DNA of 64,000 bases from Anarhynchus alexandrinus (lineage: Eukaryota; Chordata; Aves; Charadriiformes; Charadriidae). The translations under genes were made by a program, and so were the position numbers. The notes beneath the pieces are model-generated. The model saw nothing but the letters and a program-made list of their open reading frames with translations, was not told where the DNA came from and did not search any database. The stretch is taken from contig VUYV01000008.1 of NCBI GenBank assembly GCA_008711295.1, positions 1,493,588 to 1,557,587 on the forward strand. The letters run 5' to 3'. Shown here piece by piece: positions 15,001 through 27,000 of this stretch. Position 1 is the first letter of the stretch. Every line of letters starts with the position of its first letter.

Positions 15001-18000
15001 TGGTTGCATATGTAATAGGATTCGTACAATTGAATATCTGAATTTGGGAAAAGAGTCTCTTTGCTTCTGGTGCCACATGTTTTTCCAGCAGTCTTGACAA
15101 GATAACCCAAATAGGGTTATACCAGAAGGGGTATATACCAGGGGTTTATACCAGAAGGAAAAGCAAATAAATATAATGAATCTAAATTTCATTTTTGACA
15201 ATGTGCCTTCGGTATTGAAACTAGCAGCAAATTGTCACAGTTCTCTCTGCATTGGAAATACTCTGGTATGGTATTTTCTTGTTTTCTTGATTGTTTCACC
15301 TCTCTTCCCATCCAAAAAGGATGTAATAATTGTGGAGCCAAAGACAAATGGATTCCACGTGGTTTCCCTGTTGACACATGATCTCTGAAGGTGCTAAAGG
15401 AAAATAAGGAGAGAGAGGAGAGTCGTACCTGGGTCTGCTTTTCTGAGTCGAAGCCTCAGAGCTCGGAGGGGCTGCTGAGCCTCAGCAACGGCTGTTTCAC
15501 CCTGGGACTAGAGGCAGGGTCCTCTCTTGTCCTCTTCTCTAGCACCATTTTACACAGAACTGCTTTTTCATCTTGGGGGTGGGGGGGGGTTAAGAGTGGT
15601 TAAGGACCAGAGTAATCCACCTCAAACCAGGACACTGCTGTAGACTTGGCTCGTGGACTTGCAGGGAGTAACCTCACCTTCTCATGTGCCGTGATTCCCA
15701 AGCCTCTGTGCTAGTGAAAGAAGTTATATTTTAAAAATGCTGATGGGCTTTACTATTGCTGTTAGAATTAGAAATATGAAGAATCTAAAGAACATTACCC
15801 AGCTCTTTAAAAATAGAAAGTGAACCATCTTAATTAAGAGTTCATAATATTGGCTTGTGTGTCCTTTATGTGAATTCCCAAACGTTCTGGTACCTCATCT
15901 CGTTCCTATAAAACCAGTGGGTCTGAGGTGGCCTGCAGGTGGTAAGCGAGCAGCAGATACCTATGGTCTTTAACAGAGAAACGCAGTGGGAGTAAATATA
16001 AAAAACCCCAATACCACATCGAGTAATATTGCTGTATACATGGTTGTAGCCTGAAAGAGGAAAGGTGGGATTTGCTTGGCATCTTCTCTCCCTTAAAAAA
16101 ATAATAATTGTGCGTATCAACCTAAATGAAAGAAAAATAGAGTGCTCTAGATATGTATAAGGAACAAATAGTTAAACAAGTCGATGTTTGAGTGAGTACA
16201 GTTTTGACATAGAAACAGCTTGTTCAGTCTCATCTGTTGCAACCTCAGCTTGCCAGAGTTGTTGCTGCAGAGTTGTTCAAAGTGTCAGCAGCCCCCAGAC
16301 GGAGGGAAATTATTTTTCGTTTCCAAGTTATTTCTTGGCGAAAACCGTGTAGGCTACCATTGAGATAAATCCCGCATGCTGCAGGCACCTCTGGGTCGGC
16401 ACGCAGCAGCCGCAGGTACCCTCAGTGAGATGATGCACATTTTATCCAGAGGAAACTTTGAGGAGCATTATGGTCATTTAAATAAAATATTTTAGTTTAA
16501 TATCAAGGGTTATCAAAGTTATTTACAAGAAGGAGCGTGGGACAGTAGCAGGAATCACACCTGGTGGATCAGCAACCGCAGCTCAAGGATGGGATCATTT
16601 ATTGCAGTTTAGGCTGTTGCTGAGAAAAGCGAGAAAAAGAGCAATTACCCCGTGGGGTTGCTTAGAAAATACACCTGTAAAGAGGCAAGTAGTGTGGTTT
16701 GATCACGGTCCCAGTGTATTGGTACTGCTCTGCCATCAAAGCAGCCATTTAGTCCTAAACCGGGCTGGTTGAAATAGTTATTGTTAATTATTCGTAGCAT
16801 TCAGAGGAAGGGCAGGAGCTGTGCCCTGTTACCCCGGGGGGAGCCCGGGGGCGAAGGCGCGGGGAGGCGACTTGCCCGGGGCGATAAAGGGAGATATTGG
16901 CAGAGTCTCAGGGAAACTTCGGGCTGGGGGAGCGATCTTGCCTAATTCTTCAAACAGGCAAATGGCTGCTGTAAAGATGGACACTTTCCAAAAATGTGCG
17001 GTATTTTTATTAGTAACTACCCCATTAAGAGCTTTGCTCAAACGTAGCACATTTGCTTTTGAAATAAAATTATTGCTTTCCTGTTATTATTAAAGTCAAA
17101 TTACAACATACTGTCGCAGGCTGTACTGTTCTTGGGAGATTTTTATTCTGCATAAGAGTTCAATTTATGAATATTTACATTAAGAGGATAACCTGTACCT
17201 GGTTCTTTTGGGGCATTTCCGTGTGTTTTTACTGCCTGGGGTTCTATATGTGTGTTTTGTTTAGGGTTTTTGCCTCTCTTTTCTCAAGGAGTGATCGTTC
17301 ATAAAAAACTTAAATCTTTTTAAAAAATGAAATACGTAGTAGTGAATTTTAAGATTATGTCCATCATTTTCCAATATGTAGTTATGGCTTGAATTTCTTT
17401 CCAATAACAAAATCCCTTTAAAAGTCATTAGTTTTAAACTCCCCAGGGATAGGTAGAGATATGTTTGGCTTTTTTCCTTTTTTATAGCCTGAGTCTCATG
17501 ATCAAAATGCACGCAGGGCTTTTCTTTACATCCTCCCCTGAACCACCGGTATCTGATCTAAACCGGGGGGCTCTGCTTTGGTCTGGCGGAGAGGCTGCCT
17601 TCCCCTGCGGCCTCGCCGCTGCCTGTAATGCGTCAGTAAGGTCTGTCACGCCTCTTTAATGGTTGTTTTATGAGACAGGAAAAAAATCAAATTGTTTCCT
17701 CTACACCAAAGCATTTCATGGTGAAATGAAAATGGGAGGAGTGTTCTTTATCGGAATGGATTTTATGACTTCCTTTAAAAAACAAGCTCACAGGCAGGAC
17801 GTGTTTATCAGTGTATTTATATCATCACAATTTATTCTGTGCCCGTTGGTGTCCGTTTTCCATTAGAGTATAGAACCAAATGAACGCTTAAAAATCATAA
17901 TCAGTGGGTATTAGTTATGCGTTTGCTTGTTAGGTATTTTTGGTGGGCTTTTTGCAAGTAGTATGCACTGACTGAAGAGTAAATAACCGTTCTCATTCCC

Positions 18001-21000
18001 AGTGGTAATGTAAATTAAGCTAAGGCAATTAAAGAAAAAAAAAAAAGCACTTTGCCGGCCTGCTTTAGGCAAAAAAAATCCAGCATAGAGAAATTTGATT
18101 TTATGAAGAAAATGAGGGGTTCTTTTGTTTGGGGGAGGGCCTGTTCCTCAGGATGGGGGCATTGCGTTTGGTTTTTTAAATCTGCTAAGCACAAATTGAT
18201 GCAGAGAGCTGTGCCGGGTTCTTGTCCTCAATCCTCTCCATTATTTGAGACGATCTAGGGAGATTTACAGTTGGACTCGGTCATCTTAAAGGTCTTTTCC
18301 AACCTAAATGATTCTAGGCTTGTGTGAAAAGGTAGTTGATTCAGGGTGATAAAGCAGCAACAAATTTTCTAGTACTGAAAAGAATATGATGATTATGTCC
18401 AGGTTTAGATCCTTGAAGTGGCTTCCCCATGGGTTGGGAGGAATGCCCACCTCCCAGGGCAGGAGTGGGAGATGCTGCGGTTGGAGCTGGGCACTCTTCT
18501 CAGCCCAAGTGGGTCCTCCGACAGCCCCTGCCGTGCTTGATGTTGTCTGTGTCCCCTTGGACAACTCGCTTAAACTCTGCCTTACTTCAGGCAACGGTTT
18601 CACGGGCAGCTGAGACCATCTCATGGCTCTTCACATCCCAGAGGGAAGTCTGTAGTTCTGCCACCTCCTTTGAACCAGTTCTGGTGTCTGTCATACCCTT
18701 CCGGTACCTTCAGTTCGCTTGTAGCCTGCACAGCTTTGTATGCTCTTTTTTCGGGATTAATGAGGCAAATTGGCTCTGGGGTCTGGGCCATAAAGCTTTG
18801 TGTATGCATATGTGTAAGTCCAGCCAGTTCTACAGCAGGAGAGGGGAATCTCTCCCACTCAACAGAAAAAACACCCCAGACAACATCGCCTCATTTTCCT
18901 ATCAGTGATTGCGTATTATAGTCAAAAGTAGTTAAAATACAATAAGAAGTTAAAAGCATTGGCTTTAATAAGACCAGTGACTTATTAATGCGTAGGAAAA
19001 GTGCCCAGGGTTGAAAATCGCTGGCGACTTGGAGGTTTCTTTGGCCAGGTAGAGTGGTGGAACAAAGAAACACTAAGATACTGTTGCCATGTGAACACAT
19101 CATAAAAAAAAAAAAAAAGGACACTGGAAAAATACCATTATCAAAGATTCTACTATTTTTCTGTCTGTTTGGTACCAAATGTCTTTTATATACAATGGTA
19201 AGCATTGCTAATGGATTTTCAGTTAATCATAGCAAATAATGCATAAAACACCACAGTATAAAACATAAAACCTGTGTGTGGTTGCATTTTTGAGGCCGTT
19301 GTCCCTGCTGGGTAGCGCCCCGCTGCAAATGGTCCCACAGGCGCGAGGCAGCCTTTCTGGGGTCAGCTCCTCGGCGGATGTGTTCCCGTTTCTCAACGGT
19401 TCCTGCAATTTTAATTGTAGAAGTATTTTCAAGCTTAGCGGGCTTTATGTCCAGCTGGCCGCAGTTGTGCTTTCATGTAGGTGTTGCCCTAAATGTTCTC
19501 ATGTATTCTCTTTTTCTGACAAATTTCCTTATATAGCAAAATCACACGCACAGTTCTGCAGTTTAAATTACCTCCTGAAGTGCAATTTTGTACACAACTG
19601 TTGATATAATTTTGAATTTTCTCTGAAATACTAAATTTTGTTGTCTTTCTATGGTCACGTCAAGCAGACATAGATCTGTGTCTCACACCAGGTAAATGGA
19701 GGTGCTGATGGTTGTCGTTACGAAATCCAGGAGATTCGGGAAATGTATGTCCATTATATACAGCAGAAATTAGTTTAATACCCTCTTCTTTTCATGTCTG
19801 TTTATTCACTTTCTCAGTTTTCCGTCAAAGCACCTCTTAATAGAAGAATTAGGAGCCTGATAGATTTCTTTTAATTAGCTTTTCCAAGGGAAGGAGGTAA
19901 TTCAGTTATTATAACTGATCTATTGAGATGAAGTACCAACTTCAGCATTGTGGCCATTTGTCCTGTAAGAACTTATTAGGGCCAGTTAATGTGTTTTTCT
20001 TTGATTACAGTATCATGCAGGGAAATACTAGGAATAACAAGATGATGTCCCTTCTGTTATAAATTTATGAATTAAGCATTTGAAGGATGACAGTTTGATA
20101 CAAGTAAAAACACGGTGGGGGGAGGAGAAAAAGCAAAATTGTAAAGGACAGTTGTATAGCATGGACTTACCCATTTTATTATTTCATCCTTATTACATTG
20201 CAGCCAGTTGCTGCTGTATTTTTTTAATACTACGAGGGGAAGTGTACAAAAGAAAATCAATCTTTTTTGACTATGACTCTTGGAAGTATCACAGCGTCTT
20301 AATCCTGATCAGAGTTGAATCCTTCTGTTCCGAAGTAGGAGGAATGATATCATATACTAACGCTCAAATTTAGGAAAACAGTGTATTAGGTAAGTAAGAA
20401 AAATGTTTGAAAGTCTTGATTACCTTTCCAGAATCAGTTAAATAGCGATTTATGTGAAAAATATTATTTATCGAGTAAACAGTTTTATCTGAATACCCCA
20501 AGTCAAAATTAAACATATCGGTACCTCCAAGGTATTGCTTTCTTATGGTATACAGTGAAAATATTAAAGGTGTTCAGAGATCTGAATGTCCTAGGTCATG
20601 TTTTTTCTAACAGGTTTTTTGGCAAAGTAGTAATTTGCTTTTTTAGTTGTAGTAGGTCTCTGTTGCTGAAATCTAAGATTCATTTACATTTAAAAGCTAT
20701 AAAATCCACTCTGAAGTCCTTACAAAGAGGACTTTCTTTTCTTCTGCAACAGCATATATTAACCACTCTCTGGTGCCCCAGATTCCTCAGTTCTCCCCAT
20801 AACTGTTTCCTGTTGGCCAGGTCTATCTAGTTCTCCACTTGCTGCATTATCTGTGTCCTCTGATGGTGCATCTCCGTGAAAGCTTTCATTTCCATCAGGA
20901 GAACACTTATGAAATTTCCCACCCGTGCCTGCTCCTCACCCATTGAATTGTGTCTCAGAGTAGTCTTGGATCTCGATGTCTTTGGAATGAAACTGAACTG

Positions 21001-24000
21001 GAAGATACCCTCTGGTCCCTGTCGGGTGTTCAGGGTAAGAGCTAGTGCAAAGTGAAACCTATAGAGTCCATACGACGTGGGTGCTGGGCTCTCGAAATCA
21101 GCTGGTTCACCCTCTGGTGTCTCTCCTGCTGCCTTCCGACGTAGACAGAGCCTCAACCAGGGCTCACAAATCCCTGACGCTCTCATTTGGCAGGCACTGT
21201 AGCTGTGACTCTCCGAGCAGTTAAATATGGCCAAAAATAGTCTAAATATGGCCACTAAGTAGTTCTTAGTGTTTATGCATCTTAATTTCATACATTTCGG
21301 TACTACCTTCATGAGGTAGGTTGTAGCAGTGGCACACTTGTTATACATATGAGGGAGCAGAGGCACAGGGAATTGGACACGTCCCAGGTCATTCAGATAA
21401 GGGCAGCAAAGCTGAAGCAGATAACATTCCTACTCCGCTTTTCCTTTGTGTAGTATATCCGATGGTATAATTGGAATGTTATTGCCCAAAGCAGGAGGGA
21501 GCCGTGAATATGCCAATAATGTGCCACAGGAGGAAAAAAGGAGGAAAAAGGAAATCTAAACCGGAGGGGCTGGACAACATGGAAAATATTTCTAATAATC
21601 AGCTGACAAATAGAGCATTTCAATGACTAGTTTTCAGGTGTGGCATGTTTGACAGAGTTGTTTTTAAAAGATCACATCAGCATCCTGAAATGATGATGAC
21701 AGGATAGCACCAAGGACACATGTTCAAATTGTTTGTTATCTCACCACAGTGAATTATGCCAGTAGCAGCGGGGGTCATTTTTCCTACACGATTAAAAGCT
21801 GGGTACCGCATTAGTGTATCACACTGGTAGGCACTCACAGCTTTTGCCTCTTAGACTTTACCAGCCTAATGTTGTTAAAATAAAAACATTGTGCTTTTGC
21901 TGGTGAAGAACTCAAGTTACAGAAGTCGCTGATGGTTATTCGTTTGTTTGAGTCCAACTCCTTGTGGGTTATTTGTATGTTCCCCAGAACATTTTGATAA
22001 AATAGTTGCAATAGGTGATGTCTGCTCAGAAGAAACCCTTGGAAAGAGGAGCTTGACAGAAGGGACTTGAGAAATTAGCAATCCAGATGTGTGTCCCACG
22101 TCTTCGTCCTGCACAGCGAAACGAGCTGGGAACCTTTGGTTTGCACATCGTAGGTCTGTAGGGATAGAGATGGGGTAGGAATCTTCCCTTGCACTGGGCC
22201 AGTAGGATTTGGGCCAGGGTTGTCTTAGCTGAAGTCTTGGTGCTGCACCTGAGCAGCCCAAATGCACAACGCTCAGTGTTGGCATCCTGTATAAAATACA
22301 GGTACTGTAGGTAAAAATAATTTCTATTGGAAAGTTAAGAAAATCCCACCTTCTCGTTTTTCTGCCACCTTCGTCCTGTCGGTGGGTGCTGGGTGCCCTG
22401 CGGTGGCTGGGTTTCAGCAGTCGAATGTTCTCTGTATTTGTGTAGTACTTTAGACATCGTTCTGTTGCCCAGGTTACTACATAAGCATTAGAAAGATTAT
22501 TGTGCAAAGCAGAAAAAGGACTGCTTGACATATTTTGCTTTGTTTTTAACTTATTTTCGTTAGCTTTTAACTTCGTTAGATGCAGACAGATAAATGAACT
22601 GACTTTCCCTGGCTATTGATCCAGAATTGAAATTGTATTGTGACAGTTTTAATGTATCCTCTCAGCAACATTTATTTAACCTCAGTCTCCCCCTCTCCGC
22701 CCCTGCCTGCAGTGGAGCCGTGGTTTAAGGAGTGATTCATTTTCTGTCAGCTGTTTTGCTGAAGGATTTCTTTCAGATGCTGTTAAAGACAATGTGCTAT
22801 ATCTCGACTGTACAGCCTTTGTGTGATGCCAAAATGAGCAAGGACTTTTTCTTGATCCCTTAGAAAAACACAAGCTCAGAAAAACTGATATATCAGCAGC
22901 GGTTGAAAACATAAATCTGTTGTGTATATGTCTGGCATGCAACGATGTCATTCTTTTTCCATGTTCTTAGCATGTCACTTGCTGAATATGCATATTTTAT
23001 ATTTTTTTTTAAATTAGATTAATGCAAAGCCGTGTAGGAATAGGTCTGCAAAGAATATTCCAGAGTATAGTTACTTTTTAAAAAGTGATGAAATACATGT
23101 TAGAAAGAACAGACTTGTTTTGCATGTTACTTGTTACACCATGCTTAAAAGCTTGAAGTAATAAAGCCATTCCCTTATTGGCATTAAAACTAATTTTAGT
23201 GTAATTACTCATTAACACAGCTCGGCACTGCTGAGCATTCTGCTCACACGGCTGTGTACAAATCAGTTTGTAATGGCACTCAAGGCATTTTTGAGGAAGA
23301 ATGGGGAAAAAAGGAAGAGAAATAAGCTAGTCTTCTAAATACATTCCACAGCTATCGCCAGTACCAAATTGCTGCCAAGCTGGTATTTAATTGCAGCTTT
23401 CAGGGGGGGAGTTCTCTTGCCTATTCATTGCTTACCTTACTCGTACGATTTACAAGTCCTCTGTGCTTTTATTTGGTTCACAGTTTATTTTTCTGACGCC
23501 GCTAGTTTTTTTGTTGTGTTTGACCGATCTCCCTATAATGCTGTCAGAAGGAATATTTCTGGGTTTGAGTCTTGCGCCAGGATAAAACTGGGTTTCTGTG
23601 AATCTGGGAAATCTTGGCAGCTCTCCCAGACTCTTCATCTTGGTGCCTGCAGGTTCTTCAAGCGCTGTGTGCAGATCACTTAAGTAAAAGAAGGATCTTT
23701 TTCATTATATAGGAAGACAAATACATGAGTATGTGGGATGTGTTTTAGATTAAGCAGATGAATTTTAAAAATTTATCAGGGGAATAATTTTCCTTAGAGA
23801 AATTTCAGCATTTTGTTTCAGCTTAATTATTTAAAATATATTTGTGTTACATTTAACTAAATAGAATTATTTTTAAAGGTAGGTAAGGTGTAGCTTTTGC
23901 GTCAAGAGCGTGTAATTTGAAGCAGATCACCTGACATTATTACCAAGACATACATGAGAAACCAAAGGATGAATGGAAGGCGATGGAAGATGCGTGGTTC

Positions 24001-27000
24001 GCGTTTTGAGTGTGAACAGGTATCCCAGCTCTAAGAAGACAAGTGCGGTACTGCAAGACGGCAGGCTGAGGCTGTTTGGGGGGGCGGTTGTTCTTTGTAA
24101 GAGTAGAAATTAATCTGCCGTCTTCCTTGAGTTCAAACGAACAGCTGAAATGGTGATTAGAAGGAATTTCTGTACTGAACTAGCAACTGCCCCTTGTGCT
24201 GGACATGAAGAGTCTTAACTTCCTTTTTAAAAACTGGAGGCGCTTCGTATGTTAAGTAGTTTAAATAAATGTATGAAGCAGTCAATCAAAGAGGTCACCG
24301 GAATGGTTCAGAAGATGCTGCTTCAGAAGGCATTTGGCTGATGCAGCTGTAAAACAAAAGTTTGGTTTTATAACAGCTTCCCTACAGATTATTCATCAAA
24401 CTGTTTCATGGTTTTAAATAATATTAATGTAATTAGTTAATAGAAGGGTAGGAAATTAAAGCTCTTTGCAAGGGGAAAATATTCATTTGAAGTGTAAAGG
24501 GAACAGAAATTTGAAATGAAATGGAAGTCAATCAAGCAGGTGCTCCGGGAAAGATGCTGAAAGCGATGGGCACCAAGGAGGAGTTTTACCGAGTCCCGTA
24601 CCTCGTTCCTGGTGGAAACACGATGTGGAAGGGGTTGGGAGAGGTGCAGTGAGTAAGCCTTCAGTCCAAGGGAGCTATTGACACGGGCTCAAATTTAAAC
24701 AGGGGAGAAGCCTGTCTGAGGTAATTGGGACCATAAATGTCATATTGAATTGGCACTCTAATTGTCATTTAGGAGCAGAGATATGATAGTTGGAAAGATC
24801 CCCTGACCCCAATGCAGGGCTCCACGTCCGTCAGTGTTGAACTCTGAGGTTCCCACCAGCCCACTTCTCCAGCCTGGTGGCTCCCTCTCTGTGCCACTTT
24901 ACCTACTGCTCCTCCCAGTCTAGTATAACCTGCAAGCCTGCTATGCGTGATCTCTGTCCCTTCCTCTAGGTCACTGATGAAGATCTGAAACCCTCTCTGT
25001 CCCAGCATCAAGCCCTGGGTAATGCCTGAGCTGCCAGTTAGTCTTTACCCCGTTCACAGTCACGCTGGGCACCTGCTGGGCCAGCCAGCTCGCCCCATGC
25101 CCCACCAGCCACCCGTCCAGTCCAGATTTGGCTTTCTTAATTCCACCTCTGCCTGCTTGGGTGGTGGTTCTGTATTTTGCGGACTTAGCCATTTTGGTCT
25201 TGGGTTTTGCTTCCTTTACACTTTCTGTGCTTAGGCTGGGCCAGCAGTGCCCTCTTCAGCCACGCTGCCTTCTTGCCCTGCCCACACCTTTTCTTGTGTG
25301 TAGGAAAAAGGATCATTCTGGGGTTGTGAGGAGTTTGTCCCTGAAGGTCACCCAGCTCTCCTGGGCTCTTATTGTCTGCAAGAGCAGCTGTCCATGGGAT
25401 TGGACATGTCCTGTGACCATGCTCAAGTTCTGTGCTTAGGCTGGGCCAGGAGTGCCCTCTTCAGCCACGCTGCCTTCTTGCCCTGCCCACACCTTTTCTT
25501 GTGTGTAGGAAAAAGGATCATTCTGGGGTTGTGAGGAGTTTGTCCCTGAAGGTCACCCAGCTCTCCTGGGCTCTTATTGTCTGCAAGAGCAGCTGTCCAT
25601 GGGATTGGACATGTCCTGTGACCATGCTCAAGTTTCTTCTCCTGAAGTTCAGTGTCTTGATTACACCAAATGTCTTTCTCTGTTTCCTCAGGTTCTTAAA
25701 TCTGACCATCTTAAATGCTACCATCTATCATAATTTCAGCTGAGCATGCCATTGACTATCAAATCTCTGAACAAATTTTCCTTATCATATATAAAAATAT
25801 TATATTGCTTATAAGAAAGCTGGAGAGGGACTTTTTACAAGGGTACGTAGTGATAGGACAAGGGGGAATGGCTTCAAACTGGGGAGCCATCTCCAAGGGA
25901 GATTTAGATGAGATATTAGGAAGAAATTCTTTCTTCTGAGGGTGGTGAGCCCCTGGCGCAGGTTGCCCAGAGAAGCTGTGGCTGCCCCATCCCTGGAGGT
26001 GTTCAAGGCCAGGTTGGACGGGGCTTGGAGCAACCTGGGCTGGTGGGAGGTGTCCCTGCCCAGGGCAGGGGGGCTGGAACTGGACGATCTTCAAGGCCCC
26101 TTCCAACCTAACCCATTCTGTGATTCTGTGATTTACAAATAGCCAATCTAGGAGAGCATCTCTCCTGCTGGGTCATCCAGCACTGGTGTTGAAAAATTAT
26201 CCACAACACACTTCGGTGCTCACTGCTCTGAGAAATGGAGATGTTTTAGATTGCAGTAAGCTTATAGCGGGAACTGTAAGTGCTGATAACTTTATCTAGA
26301 CCCTTTTGTGCCCAGAGACACCGCTGTTGCCCTTTGGTATCTTGTATTGTACCATCAAACAGGGGGTGAAGCTGTGTCATGAGGTGTCTGCAATAACAAG
26401 GTTCGCCTTGGGGGCACAGGAGCCCTGTCTGCGTCCAGAAGAAGAGCTAACCGTGGTGCGTTTCTGTAAGAAACCTAATTACGGGAGCATAAAAATAGTT
26501 TAGATTTTGCAATGAATGTGAAATTAATGGTGTAGTCTATTGATCAGAAGGGGGGTGCTGGAGAATACTTAATTATCATCTGTGGTAGAGTGTGGAAAGG
26601 ATAATTAAGAAGATATTCTTGAGTACTTGTCTTTCTGTGATCTGTATTCTCAGTGCCAAAATATGTATGTTCCTGGCTCTGGGAGTCTTGCAGAGTCCTG
26701 AAAAGAAACAGATATTGAAGTAAAAAGTCTTGATTTTGGTATCAAAGGAAGAAGAAACGTAATTTAAATGGAAGAAGAAACATGTAATTTCAGTGTAATT
26801 AAATTGATGGCTGTATTTACAGCAGTACTTGTTGGGGGAGTGAAACTTTCCCAGTGGACAGGATGGGCAGCACCAGCGAGGGGAGATGAAACATGGATGG
26901 GAGCTTCAGGCGGAGTGGAAGATGGGATGGAGCGGTAACGGGCTCACCGGCACGCGGGAGGGGAGGGAGGACATTGCCAACGGCCCCGTGGAGCTGCGCC

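Noticed and set aside
16821..17093. 90-codon frame in the CpG-rich patch as a novel small gene
   Set aside because: Similar-sized frames occur on the other strand, no domain is recognisable, and high GC alone lowers stop frequency.
18429..18908. Plus-strand open frame of 159 codons
   Set aside because: No domain, overlaps other frames on both strands, and lies within an intron with no sign of an exon.
20827..21366. Minus-strand open frame of 179 codons
   Set aside because: No recognisable domain, low-complexity mixture of residues, and it overlaps a MIR-like SINE piece; probably a chance frame.
21917..22531. Minus-strand open frame of 204 codons
   Set aside because: The longest frame outside the LINE, but no family resemblance, no visible splice or promoter context, and typical non-coding composition.
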